DNA of 64,000 bases. It comes from Vicia villosa. Its lineage: Eukaryota > Streptophyta > Magnoliopsida > Fabales > Fabaceae. Location of the stretch: assembly GCF_029867415.1 (NCBI RefSeq), contig NC_081183.1, forward strand, positions 140,329,951 to 140,393,950, read 5' to 3'. Of this stretch, positions 13,497 to 23,835 are shown piece after piece (the stretch's first letter is position 1; every line of letters begins with the position of its first letter). The position numbers were made by a program, and so were the translations under genes. The notes beneath the pieces were generated by a model, which was given only the letters and a program-made list of their open reading frames with translations, was not told where the DNA came from and did not search any database.

Positions 13497-14514
13497 AAAC
13501 CTGAAGACCCTGATTGGAATCTGAAGGTAGAAGATGATTGAATATTTAGATGCCCTGAAAATTTGCACTTACCTCCACCGGAAGTGATGTTGGAAATTGC
13601 TTTGAATGCTGTCTGAGAAATGTTGTTGGCAGATCAAAACATTACCTGAGAGGGGCTTTCAGATGCCATCTGGCGAATGTATTGATGGTTTGTTCATTAT
13701 AATGACTCCTTTGATTATATCTTGATGAAGGATTTGAAAACCTCTGCGTTGACCGTTACGGAACCGTCCGAGGTTACCGCTTTAAATCTTGGAGGTTGAT
13801 CGTTACGGAACTGTCCAAAGTTTTTCTGCTTTAGATTTTGAATGTTTGATCGTTGTGGAACCGTCTGAGGTATCCGCTTTAGATCTTTGAAGGTTGATCG
13901 TTGTGGAACCGTCTGAGGTATCCGCTTTAGATCTTGAAGATTGAGTGCTTTAAGGAACCGTCCGAGGCATCGACTTAGATCTGAAGGTAGATCATTTTAA
14001 GGAACCGTCCAAGGTATCGACTTAGATCTGAAGGTAGATCATTAAGGAACCGTCCAAGGTATCGACTTAGATCTGCGTTGCTTGTTTTGAGTTGATAGGT
14101 GGTTCGGAAAGAGAGATTTCTTCAGAATGAATATTTGGTTTGATTATATCTGAGAGGAATGTTTGTCTGAATAGAATCCAGGAGAGTATTGCATGTGATT
14201 GAGAATAGCTTGCTGAGTATATTCGTCTACCTGAAAAACCAAGTTAGTGACATGTAATGTCATGATGCATGTAATGTATATGTTGAGATTCTTAATCTAA
14301 ATGAGAACCGTGCATGTTATGTATGCGTTTGTCATGAAACATTATATGCTATGCGTATGATGTATGCAGTATGCAGTTTAGAGCGTATCAATCTTCTGGT
14401 TGGGAAAATAAATCCCTACTTGCTATTTTGGAAACGAAGGCATTGTGATCGTTGATGATCTTTGCTATCTTGTTCGAGTTCACTCAGCTGGGGAACTTCC
14501 TTACGGACCAGGGT
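13497..14514 (-). other. Ogre A 3' UTR (first part), non-coding
   Basis: Sequence between the purine tract and the insertion site of element B. It contains the minisatellite listed separately and no credible coding frame. Confidence 0.7.
13748..14073. repeat. Minisatellite in the Ogre A 3' UTR
   Basis: About seven imperfect tandem units of 40-56 bp, each with a GGAACCGTCCGAGGTA-type core followed by a CTTTAGATCT- or CTTAGATCT-type segment. Later units (from about 13940) are shorter and more alike than earlier ones. Variable tandem repeats between integrase and the 3' LTR are known for Ogre-like elements. Confidence 0.85.
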
Positions 14515-16498
14515 GTTCTTGTCATACCCCAAAATTTGCCCTCCTCTATGCATCTTCAATGGCTCAAGGTTCAAAGGCTTATTCAAGTCACTCTCTCCTA
14601 ATCAAAGATCTCCAAAAACTAGGGTTCGCACTTTATCAAAGAAATTTGAATTTCTAAGGTCTCAAATGGATCTCAAGGTCTCTCATATGTCTCAAGGTAC
14701 CTCCATGTCAATTATCAAGCTTCAATTCCAAGGATTGCTCACTCAATGGCTCAGATGATCAATAATCGACTATGCTGACCTAAAAGTCAACTATAGTCAA
14801 AATACAGTCAAACTTCAAGATTTTTGGTCAACATCAAGTATGTGAGGTTATATCCATCATTTGATCAAAGGTTGATCATGATCCATTGACAAAAACTCAG
14901 AAATGAACAAATGCAAAGGTTCAAATTAGGGTTTTTTATAGGAGAAAGTCAACTCCACTTTGACTGGTCATAACTTTCACATGGAGCATCAAAAATTTCC
15001 CAACCAAAGCCTATTTTGAAGGAAATTTGATTCTCTACAACTTTGTCTCTCACAAGCCAAGGCCAGAAATGCTTCATTCAAGAGATATGGTCTAATACAT
15101 TACAGGTCCTCCAGAAAGTCAACAAAAAAACACCTTTTGGGTCAAAGCTCATAACTTGAGCATGGAAGCTTCAATTGAGACGAAATAAAAAGGATCATTT
15201 AGGGGACACTCCGAGCTTTCTAAAATGATAAAGAACATCTTTGTATGACTGAAATTGAGAGAAATACGCATGGTTGAAGTTGAGCAATTTTCAAGTGATG
15301 CTTGAAACCATAATTGACCAAAACTTGGGTTTTGGGCTAATGGGCCTAGAATTTTGATTCCAAACACACTCATAGCCTAAATGAGAACCTATAAATCCAT
15401 TCATTTATTTTTGTAAATTTTATTCACATTTATTTGGATTTTATGCAAATAAAAGCTAACTAAATTAGTTAAAATTATAAAAATATTGGAATTAATTTAC
15501 ATGACTTGGTTACTAATCCTAAGGGCCCATATAACATCATAAAATGGAAAAAAATCGTTTGCATGGTCTAATGAGGGAGATTTTCCAAATTTAGAAGGAA
15601 ATAATATAAATCTCTCAATCAAATTTCATTCTCCAAAAAAACCTAAAGTCTAAGCCCATTGGTAGCCCTAACACACTCTCACATATATAACAAACATATG
15701 CAGCCACAAAGAGGGGATTTTTCTAGCCCTAGAGAAGAGAATTCACGTGTGAAAAAAAGAAGAAAGAAACTAGGGCTCGTGTGAACTTGCTTTCCAGGTT
15801 GTTTTAATCAGCTCCAATCGTCTATTCATCCTCTTGAAGGTGTCAGGAGTTTGTTCCAATCATCACACAAGGCTGCCACGGCTCGGAAAGCCCTTGTTCA
15901 TCCTCACCGGAGGTAAGTTTGTGGAAGTTTCGAATTCATTAATCCATGTCGTGTTAACCTATTTTCTATACGTAGTTGGGTTCAGAAACTCATTTAGAAC
16001 AATCTTGATGAATCACTTATGAGTTTTGGGACCGGAACCGAGGCTTGCCATTGTTAGGGCAAGATTTCGAGCAAGCTTTAAAACCATGGTTATAGGTCGT
16101 TTTAGGGAAAGCTAATGGTACCACCGAACTCGCAAGGTCCGAATTATATGATCTGGGTTAGTCTCGTTTCTGTTTTGCTGGAAATTCGCAGGTTTTTGGT
16201 TTCGGCTAGCCGGAGAAGACGAACAGCATCACTGTTCCGGCGGCGTTCAAAATTGTGGGGGTGATGATCTGCTCGCGTGGCACCTTCGCGTGTTGCCATT
16301 GGTGGGTCAATAAATCCACATTCTCTCACCACACGTATCTTAAGGGGATTGGATGGTCAACAAATCAGACTTTTCCCCTTCATCGTGATTGGATCGTCCT
16401 GGCACATATGGGTCCCACGCGCAGTTATTCTGACTTTTTTTTCCATTTATCCATACATTATTATACTTATTTAACTGCATGCATATTATTAACAAAGA

Positions 16499-16582
16499 AC
16501 TAATATAGCCTGATTGGTAGCAAAGCTTCTTGGTATTGTATGAGACCCAGGTTCGAACCTGGCTGAAGACCATATATTTTTT
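16499..16582 (+). other. tRNA-like (pol III promoter-like) segment in the B LTR
   Basis: An A-box-like TAGCCTGATTGG (16506-16517) and a B-box-like GGTTCGAACC (16550-16559) are 44 bp apart, the spacing in a tRNA gene, and a T6 run follows at 16577-16582. The sequence around the B box is a perfect 16 bp palindrome. A full cloverleaf does not fold (acceptor arms do not pair), so this is a tRNA-derived or SINE-like remnant, not a tRNA gene. The same segment recurs near 20161 and 32574. Confidence 0.45.
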
Positions 16583-17007
16583 CACTCAAAAAACTTTAAG
16601 GATTCAATACCATGCCTTCACATGCGCCCATGATGCACCATCGCCTGTCACCGTTGGACGTCTGTGTGCCCAGATCTGAGGTCCTAGGAGATGCACCTCT
16701 ACCATACACCCCCAAGAAGCGCCACACAGGATTACTACCAGGTTTTGTTATTTTATTTATTTTATTGTTTAGATGGAATATTAATTAATGTAGTTTAAAT
16801 TAATTGGTTTATTTAATTAGAATATAAACTAGGGTTAGGATTATAATTAGGGTTAGAATTATTTTCCCGACTCTTTCAATTACTCGATTTAATTTATTTA
16901 ATTTAATCTTGACTAATATTAAATCACAAAAAAACCCTAAAAAGGTTTATTCGCCCATTAGGGTTCGCCCAATCCCATTGCCCATTTGGCGAAACATTAA
17001 CCTTCGA

Positions 17008-17142
17008 TTAATTCTCTCCTCGACCCGACTAAATCTATTAGTCGCATTAGACGAGAGATAAAATAATAAAATATTAATCCTCAATTAATTCTCTCCTCGA
17101 CCCGACTAAAGCTATTAGTCGCATTAGACGAGAGATAAAAGA
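17008..17142. repeat. Duplicated hairpin in the B LTR
   Basis: Two direct copies about 75 bp apart each hold nested inverted repeats: CTCTCCTCG with CGAGAG outside and CGACTAA with TTAGTCG inside. Both copies recur in the LTRs near 20685-20812 and 33083-33215. Confidence 0.75.
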
Positions 17143-17175
17143 AAAACATAAAATTTATTAAAATACATTTAATTT

Positions 17176-17247
17176 GCTGCCCGCGACGATCGAACCTATC
17201 GATCTGAGTAACCAGCAATGCCCCATTAATCCGTTAGCTATACTGAT
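17176..17247 (-). other. Second tRNA-like segment in the B LTR, opposite strand
   Basis: On the minus strand an A-box-like TAGCTAACGGAT (17240-17229) and a B-box-like GGTTCGATCG (17196-17187) are again 44 bp apart. The arms do not pair as a proper tRNA. It converges with the plus-strand segment at 16499. It may be a captured tRNA or SINE remnant. Confidence 0.35.
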
Positions 17248-17805
17248 CAAATCTATTGATCATCGCATCTAACGGTAACATATCAAATCAGGGTTGTACG
17301 CCCAAACACTAAAACGTTCAAAACACACTAAACCACGATACTACGGATTTTCATCCCTTCAATACTGCGATTTTCAAATCTACGATAAGGTAATTCAAGA
17401 TACCTTCGAACTTCGCAATTCAAAACTACGATAGGCCATTCAAAAAGCCATCAAACAACCTCATACTAATTCTAAGGCGTACAACCCTGTGCCCGAACTA
17501 CGTTGACTCTGATTCTCCCTAAGGAGATACGTAGGCACTTGGATAACCAAGGCGAGTCCCCTTCCCCATAAATCTCATTTTCCCCTATTCACTTCCTTAG
17601 CTATTAAACCTGAATATTTTAGCCATAAAATTTGACCTTAGATTCAAAGCCATAGGAAAGGGTTGAGGGTGCCTAACACCTTCCCTCGACCTGATTATAA
17701 TAACTTACCCCGAATCTCTTAACTGCGTAAGGTTTCCTATTCGCCTTGGTAGAATAGGTGGCGACTCTAAAAACAATATTTTTTAGGGCAGGTTGCTACA
17801 GTTCT

Positions 17806-18687
17806 GTTGAGGGATATTTGACTACCGCTCGAGGATGAAGGTAATTTGAAAGTTTTGATTTTGATGTACCCTGAATGGGAATAAGAAAGATGTGTAATCC
17901 TCCGATGCACTATTTGACCAAGCCTTGGTGTGGAGGATCACACCTTCTGGGGATAGTGATCTTGAACAACCCTGCTGGGGAATAAGGTTTCTCGAATCAC
18001 TTTGTTGGAGAGAAAAATCTCATTGGTGATTCTGCTGAGAAACGTATCTCTGTTGGGGAACTTTTCTTCTGATGCTGGTTTCGGGATGATGTCCAGATGA
18101 TTGGGACATTACCTGAATGCTATTCCTGTTTTTCTTATAAACATCAATCATATTCAAATGCATATGTTCATTCAAAATAATCATTGGGACGTTTACGCGT
18201 TCAAAACAGAAAAAATGAAAACATTGATTTTGAGCATGAACTGTATTGATTTTGAAAGAGAGCCGTAATAGGCGGATTAGTACAAGGAGACGAAAATCCT
18301 AGTAATAGGAAATTGTCATAAAACTTTGAAAAGTACTTATAAAGGGAAATAGCTATGTGAAAGCAATCCAGTCAAGTTTCAACTCTGCTATTGCCAATCT
18401 GTCTTCGAGTATCTCATCCCTCACTTGTTGGAAGAAAATGATTGGACTGATTGGTGCCTTTGATGTGTTGAACCTTGAAGGTGAGTAGGTAGCCAAACGG
18501 GACATAGTCGTACGCTTTATTCCCTAACTTTTGCCTAGGCTGCCTTTTCAGGTTTTCAGCCTACCGGGATAATTATTTATTTAGTCTCTAATTTTTGCCT
18601 GGATCGCCCTTTCAGGTTTTCAATCCACCGAGACACTCATTTTTGCCTAAGTCGCCCTTTCAGGTTTTCAACTTAGCGAGCTTTTCT
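17806..18687 (-). other. Ogre A 3' UTR downstream of integrase (copy 1)
   Basis: Non-coding sequence between the solo LTR and the integrase stop. It includes three short direct repeats around 18531-18680 built on TTTTGCCT and CCTTTCAGGTTTTCA. It is nearly identical to 33883-34764. Confidence 0.75.
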
Positions 18688-19901
18688 TTAAGCGAAGTAC
18701 TTTTTGACTATGTCCGCATTTACAGGGTGTGGGAAATCCTCGCCATCCATAGTGGTAAGCAACATGGCTCCGCGGGAGAATACTTTCTTGATTACAAATG
18801 GTCCCTCATAAGTGGGAGTCCACTTGCCCCTGGGGTCGCCTTGTGGTAAGATGATACGTTTGACAACTAAACCACCGGTTTGATATGCCTGAATTTTGAC
18901 TTTCTTGTTGAAGGCTTTGATCATGCGTTTCTGGTACAACTGACCATGACAAATAGCCGCAAGCCTCTTCTCATCAATCAAATTTATCTGGTCCAACCGA
19001 GTCTGAATCCAATCGTCTTCGTCTAGATCAGCTTCTTTCATAATCCTCAGGGAAGGAATCTGAATTTCAATTGGAAGAACTGCCTCCATACCATAGACTA
19101 AGGAAAATGGAGTAGCTCTTGTTGAAGTACGCGCTGATGTGCGATAACCATGAAGAGCAAAAGGTAACATTTCATGCCAGTCTTTGTAGGTTACTGTCAT
19201 TTTTTGTATGATCTTCTTGATGTTCTTGTTGGCAGCTTCTACCGCGCCATTCATCTTTGGTCGATATGGGGATGAATTGTGATGTTTAATCTTGAACTGC
19301 GTGCAGAGTTCAGTAATCATCCTGTTGTTTAAATTTGTGCCATTGTCTGTGATGATCCTTTCAGGGATGCCATACCGACAAATGAGATTGTGCTTGATAA
19401 ACCGGGCCACCACATTCTTGGTGACAGAAGCAAACGAGGCTGCCTCTACCCATTTGGTGAAGTAATGAATAGCGACCAGGATAAAACGATGTCCGTTGGA
19501 AGCAGTAGGCTTGATTTCTCCAATCATATCGATTCCCCACATTGCAAAAGGCCAAGGAGCCGTCAGAACGTTTAATGGGACTATAGGTACATGTACTTTG
19601 TCGGCATATATCTAGCATTTGTGACAAGTTCTGGAGTGATGATGGCAGTCTGTCTCCATGGTAGACCAGTAATAACCTGCTCTCAGAATCTTTTTAGCCA
19701 TTGTATGTCCACTTGAATGAGTACCAAAGGCACCATCGTGTATATCTTCCATAATCTGTTCCGCTTCCTTCTTGTTCACACAACGAAGCAAAGTTGAGTC
19801 ATGGTTGCGTTTGTACAGGATTCCATTACTCATAAAGAATTTGGCAGCAAATCTTCTTAGAAACTTTCTATCATTAATGGATGCCCCTTCAGGATATTCC
19901 T
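18688..19901 (-). pseudogene. Ogre integrase, copy 1 (duplicated, 5' truncated)
   Basis: Integrase inserts retroelement cDNA into chromosomes. The zinc-binding H2C2 region lies at about 19615-19800 (ending TCHKC) and the catalytic core at about 19150-19540, with Asp in GIDMIG, Asp in TDNGTN and Glu in GAVEAANK, so the DDE triad is intact. The C-terminal part reaches the stop at 18688. A TAG at 19612-19614 interrupts the frame right after the zinc-binding motif where a Gln codon is expected; both parts share the frame. The frame ends upstream at 19901, where Ogre sequence is joined to LTR sequence. This copy lacks the 1 bp deletion found at about 35884 in copy 2. Core proteins differ at two residues between copies. 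Confidence 0.9.
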
Positions 19902-19995
19902 GGCGGCGTTCAAAATTGTGGGGGTGATGATCTGCTCGCGTGGCACCTTCGCGTGTTACCATTGGTGGGTCAATAAATCCACATTCTCTCACCAC
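19612..19995 (-). CDS. Chimeric ORF: LTR antisense peptide fused to integrase zinc domain
   Basis: This 127-codon frame starts in the antisense strand of the truncated B LTR (first about 32 residues, MVRECGFIDPP...) and runs through the rearrangement junction at 19901/19902 into the Ogre H2C2 integrase region (from EYPEGASINDRKF to TCHKC), ending at the TAG shared by both integrase copies. The LTR-derived part also occurs as the start of unrelated short frames at 16144-16332 and 32219-32407. It is a by-product of the rearrangement; expression is not suggested by anything visible. Confidence 0.4.
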   Translation of the reverse strand: MVRECGFIDPPMVTREGATRADHHPHNFERRQEYPEGASINDRKFLRRFAAKFFMSNGILYKRNHDSTLLRCVNKKEAEQIMEDIHDGAFGTHSSGHTMAKKILRAGYYWSTMETDCHHHSRTCHKC

Positions 19996-22109
19996 ACATA
20001 GCGTAAGGGGATTGGATGGTCAACAAACCAGACTTTTCCCTTTCCTCGTGATTGGATCGTCCTGGCACATATGGGTCCCACGCGCAGTTATTCTGACTTT
20101 TTTTCCATTTATCCATACATTATTATACTTATTTAACTGCATGCATATTATTAACAAAGAACTAATATAGCCTGATTGGTAGCAAAGCTTCTTGGTATTG
20201 TATGAGACCCAGGTTCGAACCTGGCTGAAGACCATATATTTTTTTCACTCAAAAAACTTTAAGGATTCAATACCATGCCTTCACATGCGCCCATGATGCA
20301 CCATCGCCTGTCACCGTTGGACGTCTGTGTGCCCAGATCTGAGGTCCTAGGAGATGCACCTCCACCATACACCCCCAAGAAGCGCCACACAGGATTACTA
20401 CCAGGTTTTGTTATTTTATTTATTTTATTGTTTAAATGTTTAGATGGAATATTAATTAATGTTGTTTAAATTAATTAGTTTATTTAATTAGAATATAAAC
20501 TAGGGTTAGGATTATAATTAGGGTTAGAATTATTTTCCCGACTCTTTCAATTACTCGATTTAATTTATTTAATTTAATCTTGACTAATATTAAATCACAA
20601 AAAAAACCCTAAAAAGGTTTATTCGCCCATTAGGGTTCGCCCAATCCCATTGCCCATTTGGCGAAACATTAACCTTCGATTAATTCTCTCCTCGACCCGA
20701 CTAAATCTATTAGTCGCATTAGACGAGAGATAAAATAATAAAATATTAATCCTCAATTAATTCTCTCCTCGACCCGACTAAAGCTATTAGTCGCATTAGA
20801 CGAGAGATAAAAGAAAAACATAAAATTTATTAAAATACATTTAATTTGCTGCCCGCGACGATCGAACCTATCGATCTGAGTAACCAGCAATGCCCCATTA
20901 ATCCGTTAGCTATACTGATCAAATCTATTGATCATCGCATCTAACGGTAACATATCAAATCAGGGTTGTACGCCCAAACACTAAAACGTTCAAAACACAC
21001 TAAACCACGATACTACGGATTTTCATCCCTTCAATACTGCGATTTTCAAATCTACGATAAGGTAATTCAAGATACCTTCGAACTTCGCAATTCAAAACTA
21101 CGATAGGCCATTCAAAAAGCCATCAAACAACCTCATACTAATTCTAAGGCGTACAACCCTGTGCCCGAACTACGTTGACTCTGATTCTCCCTAAGGAGAT
21201 ACGTAGGCACTTGGATAACCAAGGCGAGTCCCCTTCCCCATAAATCTCATTTTCCCCTATTCACTTCCTTAGCTATTAAACCTGAATATTTTAGCCATAA
21301 AATTTGACCTTAGATTCAAAGCCATAGGAAAGGGTTGAGGGTGCCTAACACCTTCCCTCGACTTGATTATAATAACTTACCCCGAATCTCTTAACTGCGT
21401 ATAGGGATGTCAACTTGCCTCCGTTAGCGGGGATCTCCGTGGGGATTCTCCGTTTGGGGCCCCAAAGATGGGGAATTTCCCCCCCGCGGGGATGGGGATG
21501 GGGATCAAAGTCTCCCCGAAGGCACTTCGGGGACGGGGGTGGCGTAAATATCCCCCGCCCCGTGGAGTCCCCGCCCCGAATAAAATAGCATAATGTCCTT
21601 AATTTATATATAATTTTAAATTATTATGTAAGTTTATTTGACATTTTATATAATTAATCTTATACACAAATTTAAAATATATATGTATTGTTAGTAAAAG
21701 AGTGATATAAATCATTTTTTCATTTTTTTTAGTTTGAAAATTTTGTTCGATATTATAGATTAAATATTGTAAGAAAAATATATTTATTGGTTAGTTTTTG
21801 AAGCTTTTACTATTAATTTGGTTTAAAATTATATATAAAAAAATCATGTTTATAGATCTCCGCATGAACCGTGGGGATCCGTGGGGACCCGCGGGGATCC
21901 GCGGGGACGGGGATGGGGGACAAAATCCCCCGAAGCGGGGATCCGAAATGGGGATGGGGAATAGATTCAATGGCGGGGATTTTGATGGGAATGTATCCCC
22001 CGTCCCCGCCCCGCCCCATTGACATCCCTAACTGCGTAAGGTTTCCTATTCGCCTTGGTAGAATAGGTGGCGACTCTAAAAACAATAATTTTTAGGGCAG
22101 GTTGCTACA
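19902..22109 (+). mobile_element. Truncated 5' LTR of element B
   Basis: It begins at the position equivalent to 16239 of the solo LTR, directly joined to Ogre A integrase sequence, and ends GGTTGCTACA at 22109. It carries an 8 bp insertion near 20431-20440 relative to the other copies and the hAT-type MITE. Confidence 0.9.
21402..22030. mobile_element. hAT-type MITE, G-rich ends
   Basis: A 629 bp insertion with terminal inverted repeats TAGGGATGTCAA and TTGACATCCCTA is flanked by an 8 bp TSD, ACTGCGTA, at 21394-21401 and 22031-22038. TSD length and TIR form fit the hAT superfamily. The subterminal parts are G-rich or C-rich with repeated GGGGATCC-like units (21420-21590 and 21865-22025), and the centre is AT-rich. 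It has no transposase. The two other copies of this LTR lack it, so it is the youngest insertion in the nest. Confidence 0.9.
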
Positions 22110-22110
22110 G

Positions 22111-22130
22111 CTGGCGACTCTGCTGGGGAC
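22111..22130 (+). promoter_or_regulatory. Primer binding site of element B (tRNA-Arg type)
   Basis: CTGGCGACTCTGCTGGGGAC lies 1 bp after the LTR end. It matches the tRNA-Arg-type site used by Ogre elements and differs little from the Ogre A site at 44527-44546. Confidence 0.85.
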
Positions 22131-22971
22131 AACTAAAAATGGTAAATTATTATGCTACTATAGGTATTGGCAGGGTTTAGGTTTCTTGGTAAATCATTTA
22201 GGTTTTGGCAAACTTTTTAGGGTTTGGCTAATTTGCCAAGATTAGGGTTTGGATTAGGATTTAGGTTTTCATTTTTTTATTTAAATATTTAATTTTTTTT
22301 ATTATTTGTTTATTTACAATTCCCGTTCACAATCATTATTTACAACAATTTAAATGAATATTTGTCTATATTAATATTTATTGTTGTACTGCGTTTTTGG
22401 AGCTACAAATGGCAGATTTGGAGATCAGGTTCTTTTAGATATTTAAATTTTATTTATTTATTTATTTGCAATCTTATTTATTCTCTGCAACTCAATTTTT
22501 TTACCGCAATTCAATTAAATGTTTATTTATTTGAATATGTGTTATTTTATCGCATTTTTGGGATATATAAATTGCTGTCAAACCTAAGCGTGGGAATTAT
22601 ATTTAAGCGTGGGAAATACATCGCCTACGAGTCTTATTATAATTCAACTCAGAGTGGGTTAAATATTCGGAAAGGTCTGATACGAGGCTCGACCTTGTTG
22701 AGGGCTGGACTGGGTATTTAGCTGATCTCTCTGGGAACCAACCCCTAAAATTCGAACCTCATGGACCAATGAGTTGTTCCAAAATCCAAAGAGACAAAAA
22801 GTCTCGGCGGCTACGAACGATCCCATGAGACCTTCTAGAACATTCCTATGGGAAGGGTAGGCACCCTAAGCCGTTACGTCGAACCCATGAACCTAGGGCT
22901 TATGTGCTTACGTGCTTATTATATATGCAATTTATATACTGCGAATGTCTTGCGTTTAATTTTTGCAGGTA
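22131..22971 (+). other. Leader region of element B, no gene recognised
   Basis: T-rich sequence with TTAGGGTTTGG-like repeats near 22190-22260 and low-complexity ATTTATTTATT stretches. The open frame at 22362-22721 is hydrophobic low-complexity sequence without a recognisable domain. Confidence 0.6.
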
Positions 22972-23835
22972 CTCCTACGCGCTCCCTGGCCTGCAGGGAC
23001 TTCATTTCTAAGACCATGTCCTTCCCACGAAGGACACCTCCATTTATGCACGTTGATTGGTCTCTCGATGGCCATGAGACCTAGTGACTGTCATGAACGG
23101 TCACTCCATGCTTGCACCTACGCACTCCCTAGCCTGTAGGGACTTTCCTTTTTACATCTTTGTATTCTTACAACTACGTGTCCTTCCCACGAAGGACATC
23201 TTCGTTTACGCACGTCGATTGGCCTCTCGATGGCCACGCGATCCAGTGACTACTTTGAACAGTCACCATGTGCTTACATCTACGCGTTCCATAGCCTGTA
23301 GGGATTATATTTCTAAAAACGCATCCTTCGTTCGAAGGACATCTTCGTTAGCATACATCGATTGGCCTCTCGATGGCCATGCGATCTAGCGACTGTCTTG
23401 AACGGTCACTCTGTGCCTACGTCTACGCATTCCCTAGCCTATAGGGATTCTAATTACAACATCACATCCCTCATACGGAGGACAACTTCATTAGCATACA
23501 TTTGATTGGCCTCTCGATGGCTATGAGATCTAGTGACTGTCCTGAACGGTTACTCTGTGCTTGTTTCCGCGCACCCTCTAACTTGTAGGGTTTGGATTCC
23601 CATCTATACATCTTTCATCCCTAGCCTGTAGGGATTTCACTTCATCTGATATCGTCCTTATATAGGTTGTGTTCCGCATAGAGAACCTTCCCACCAAGGA
23701 CAACTCCATTGGTACACGTCGAACGGCCGCTCGATGGCCATGAGATTTGGTGACTGTCATGAACAGTCGCCAACCGCTACCTTCTGCATACTCCCTGATC
23801 TAAGGGATTTCTATTAGCGTGTCATAACATTTATC
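22972..23835. repeat. Tandem repeats of about 145 bp, hairpin-rich
   Basis: About five diverged units start near 22974, 23116, 23279, 23421 and 23564, followed by decayed partial units to 23835. Each unit carries several short inverted repeats: CCCTAGCCTGTAGGG, TCCTTCCCACGAAGGA, GGCCTCTCGATGGCC, and GACTGTCATGAACGGTC. These are kept better than the spacers between them. Confidence 0.85.

Larger units (their letters stand above)
14520..17800 (+). mobile_element. Solo LTR of element B inside Ogre A
   Basis: A 3281 bp LTR starts TGTCATACCCC and ends GGTTGCTACA. It is flanked by GTTCT at 14515-14519 and 17801-17805, a clean 5 bp TSD in the Ogre A 3' UTR. It is almost identical to the LTR at 30595-33877, which sits at the same Ogre A site in the second copy of the region. 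No internal sequence of B is left here, so LTR-LTR recombination removed it. A pol III-like segment and duplicated hairpins within it are listed separately. Confidence 0.92.

Noticed and set aside
16499..16571. A functional tRNA gene
   Set aside because: A and B boxes are present, but acceptor and anticodon arms do not pair and the T loop is one base short.
21798..22095. Gly/Pro-rich frames within the MITE
   Set aside because: They result from G-rich and C-rich terminal repeats on both strands.
22362..22721. 119-codon frame in the leader of element B
   Set aside because: Low-complexity hydrophobic sequence from AT-rich DNA without a known domain.
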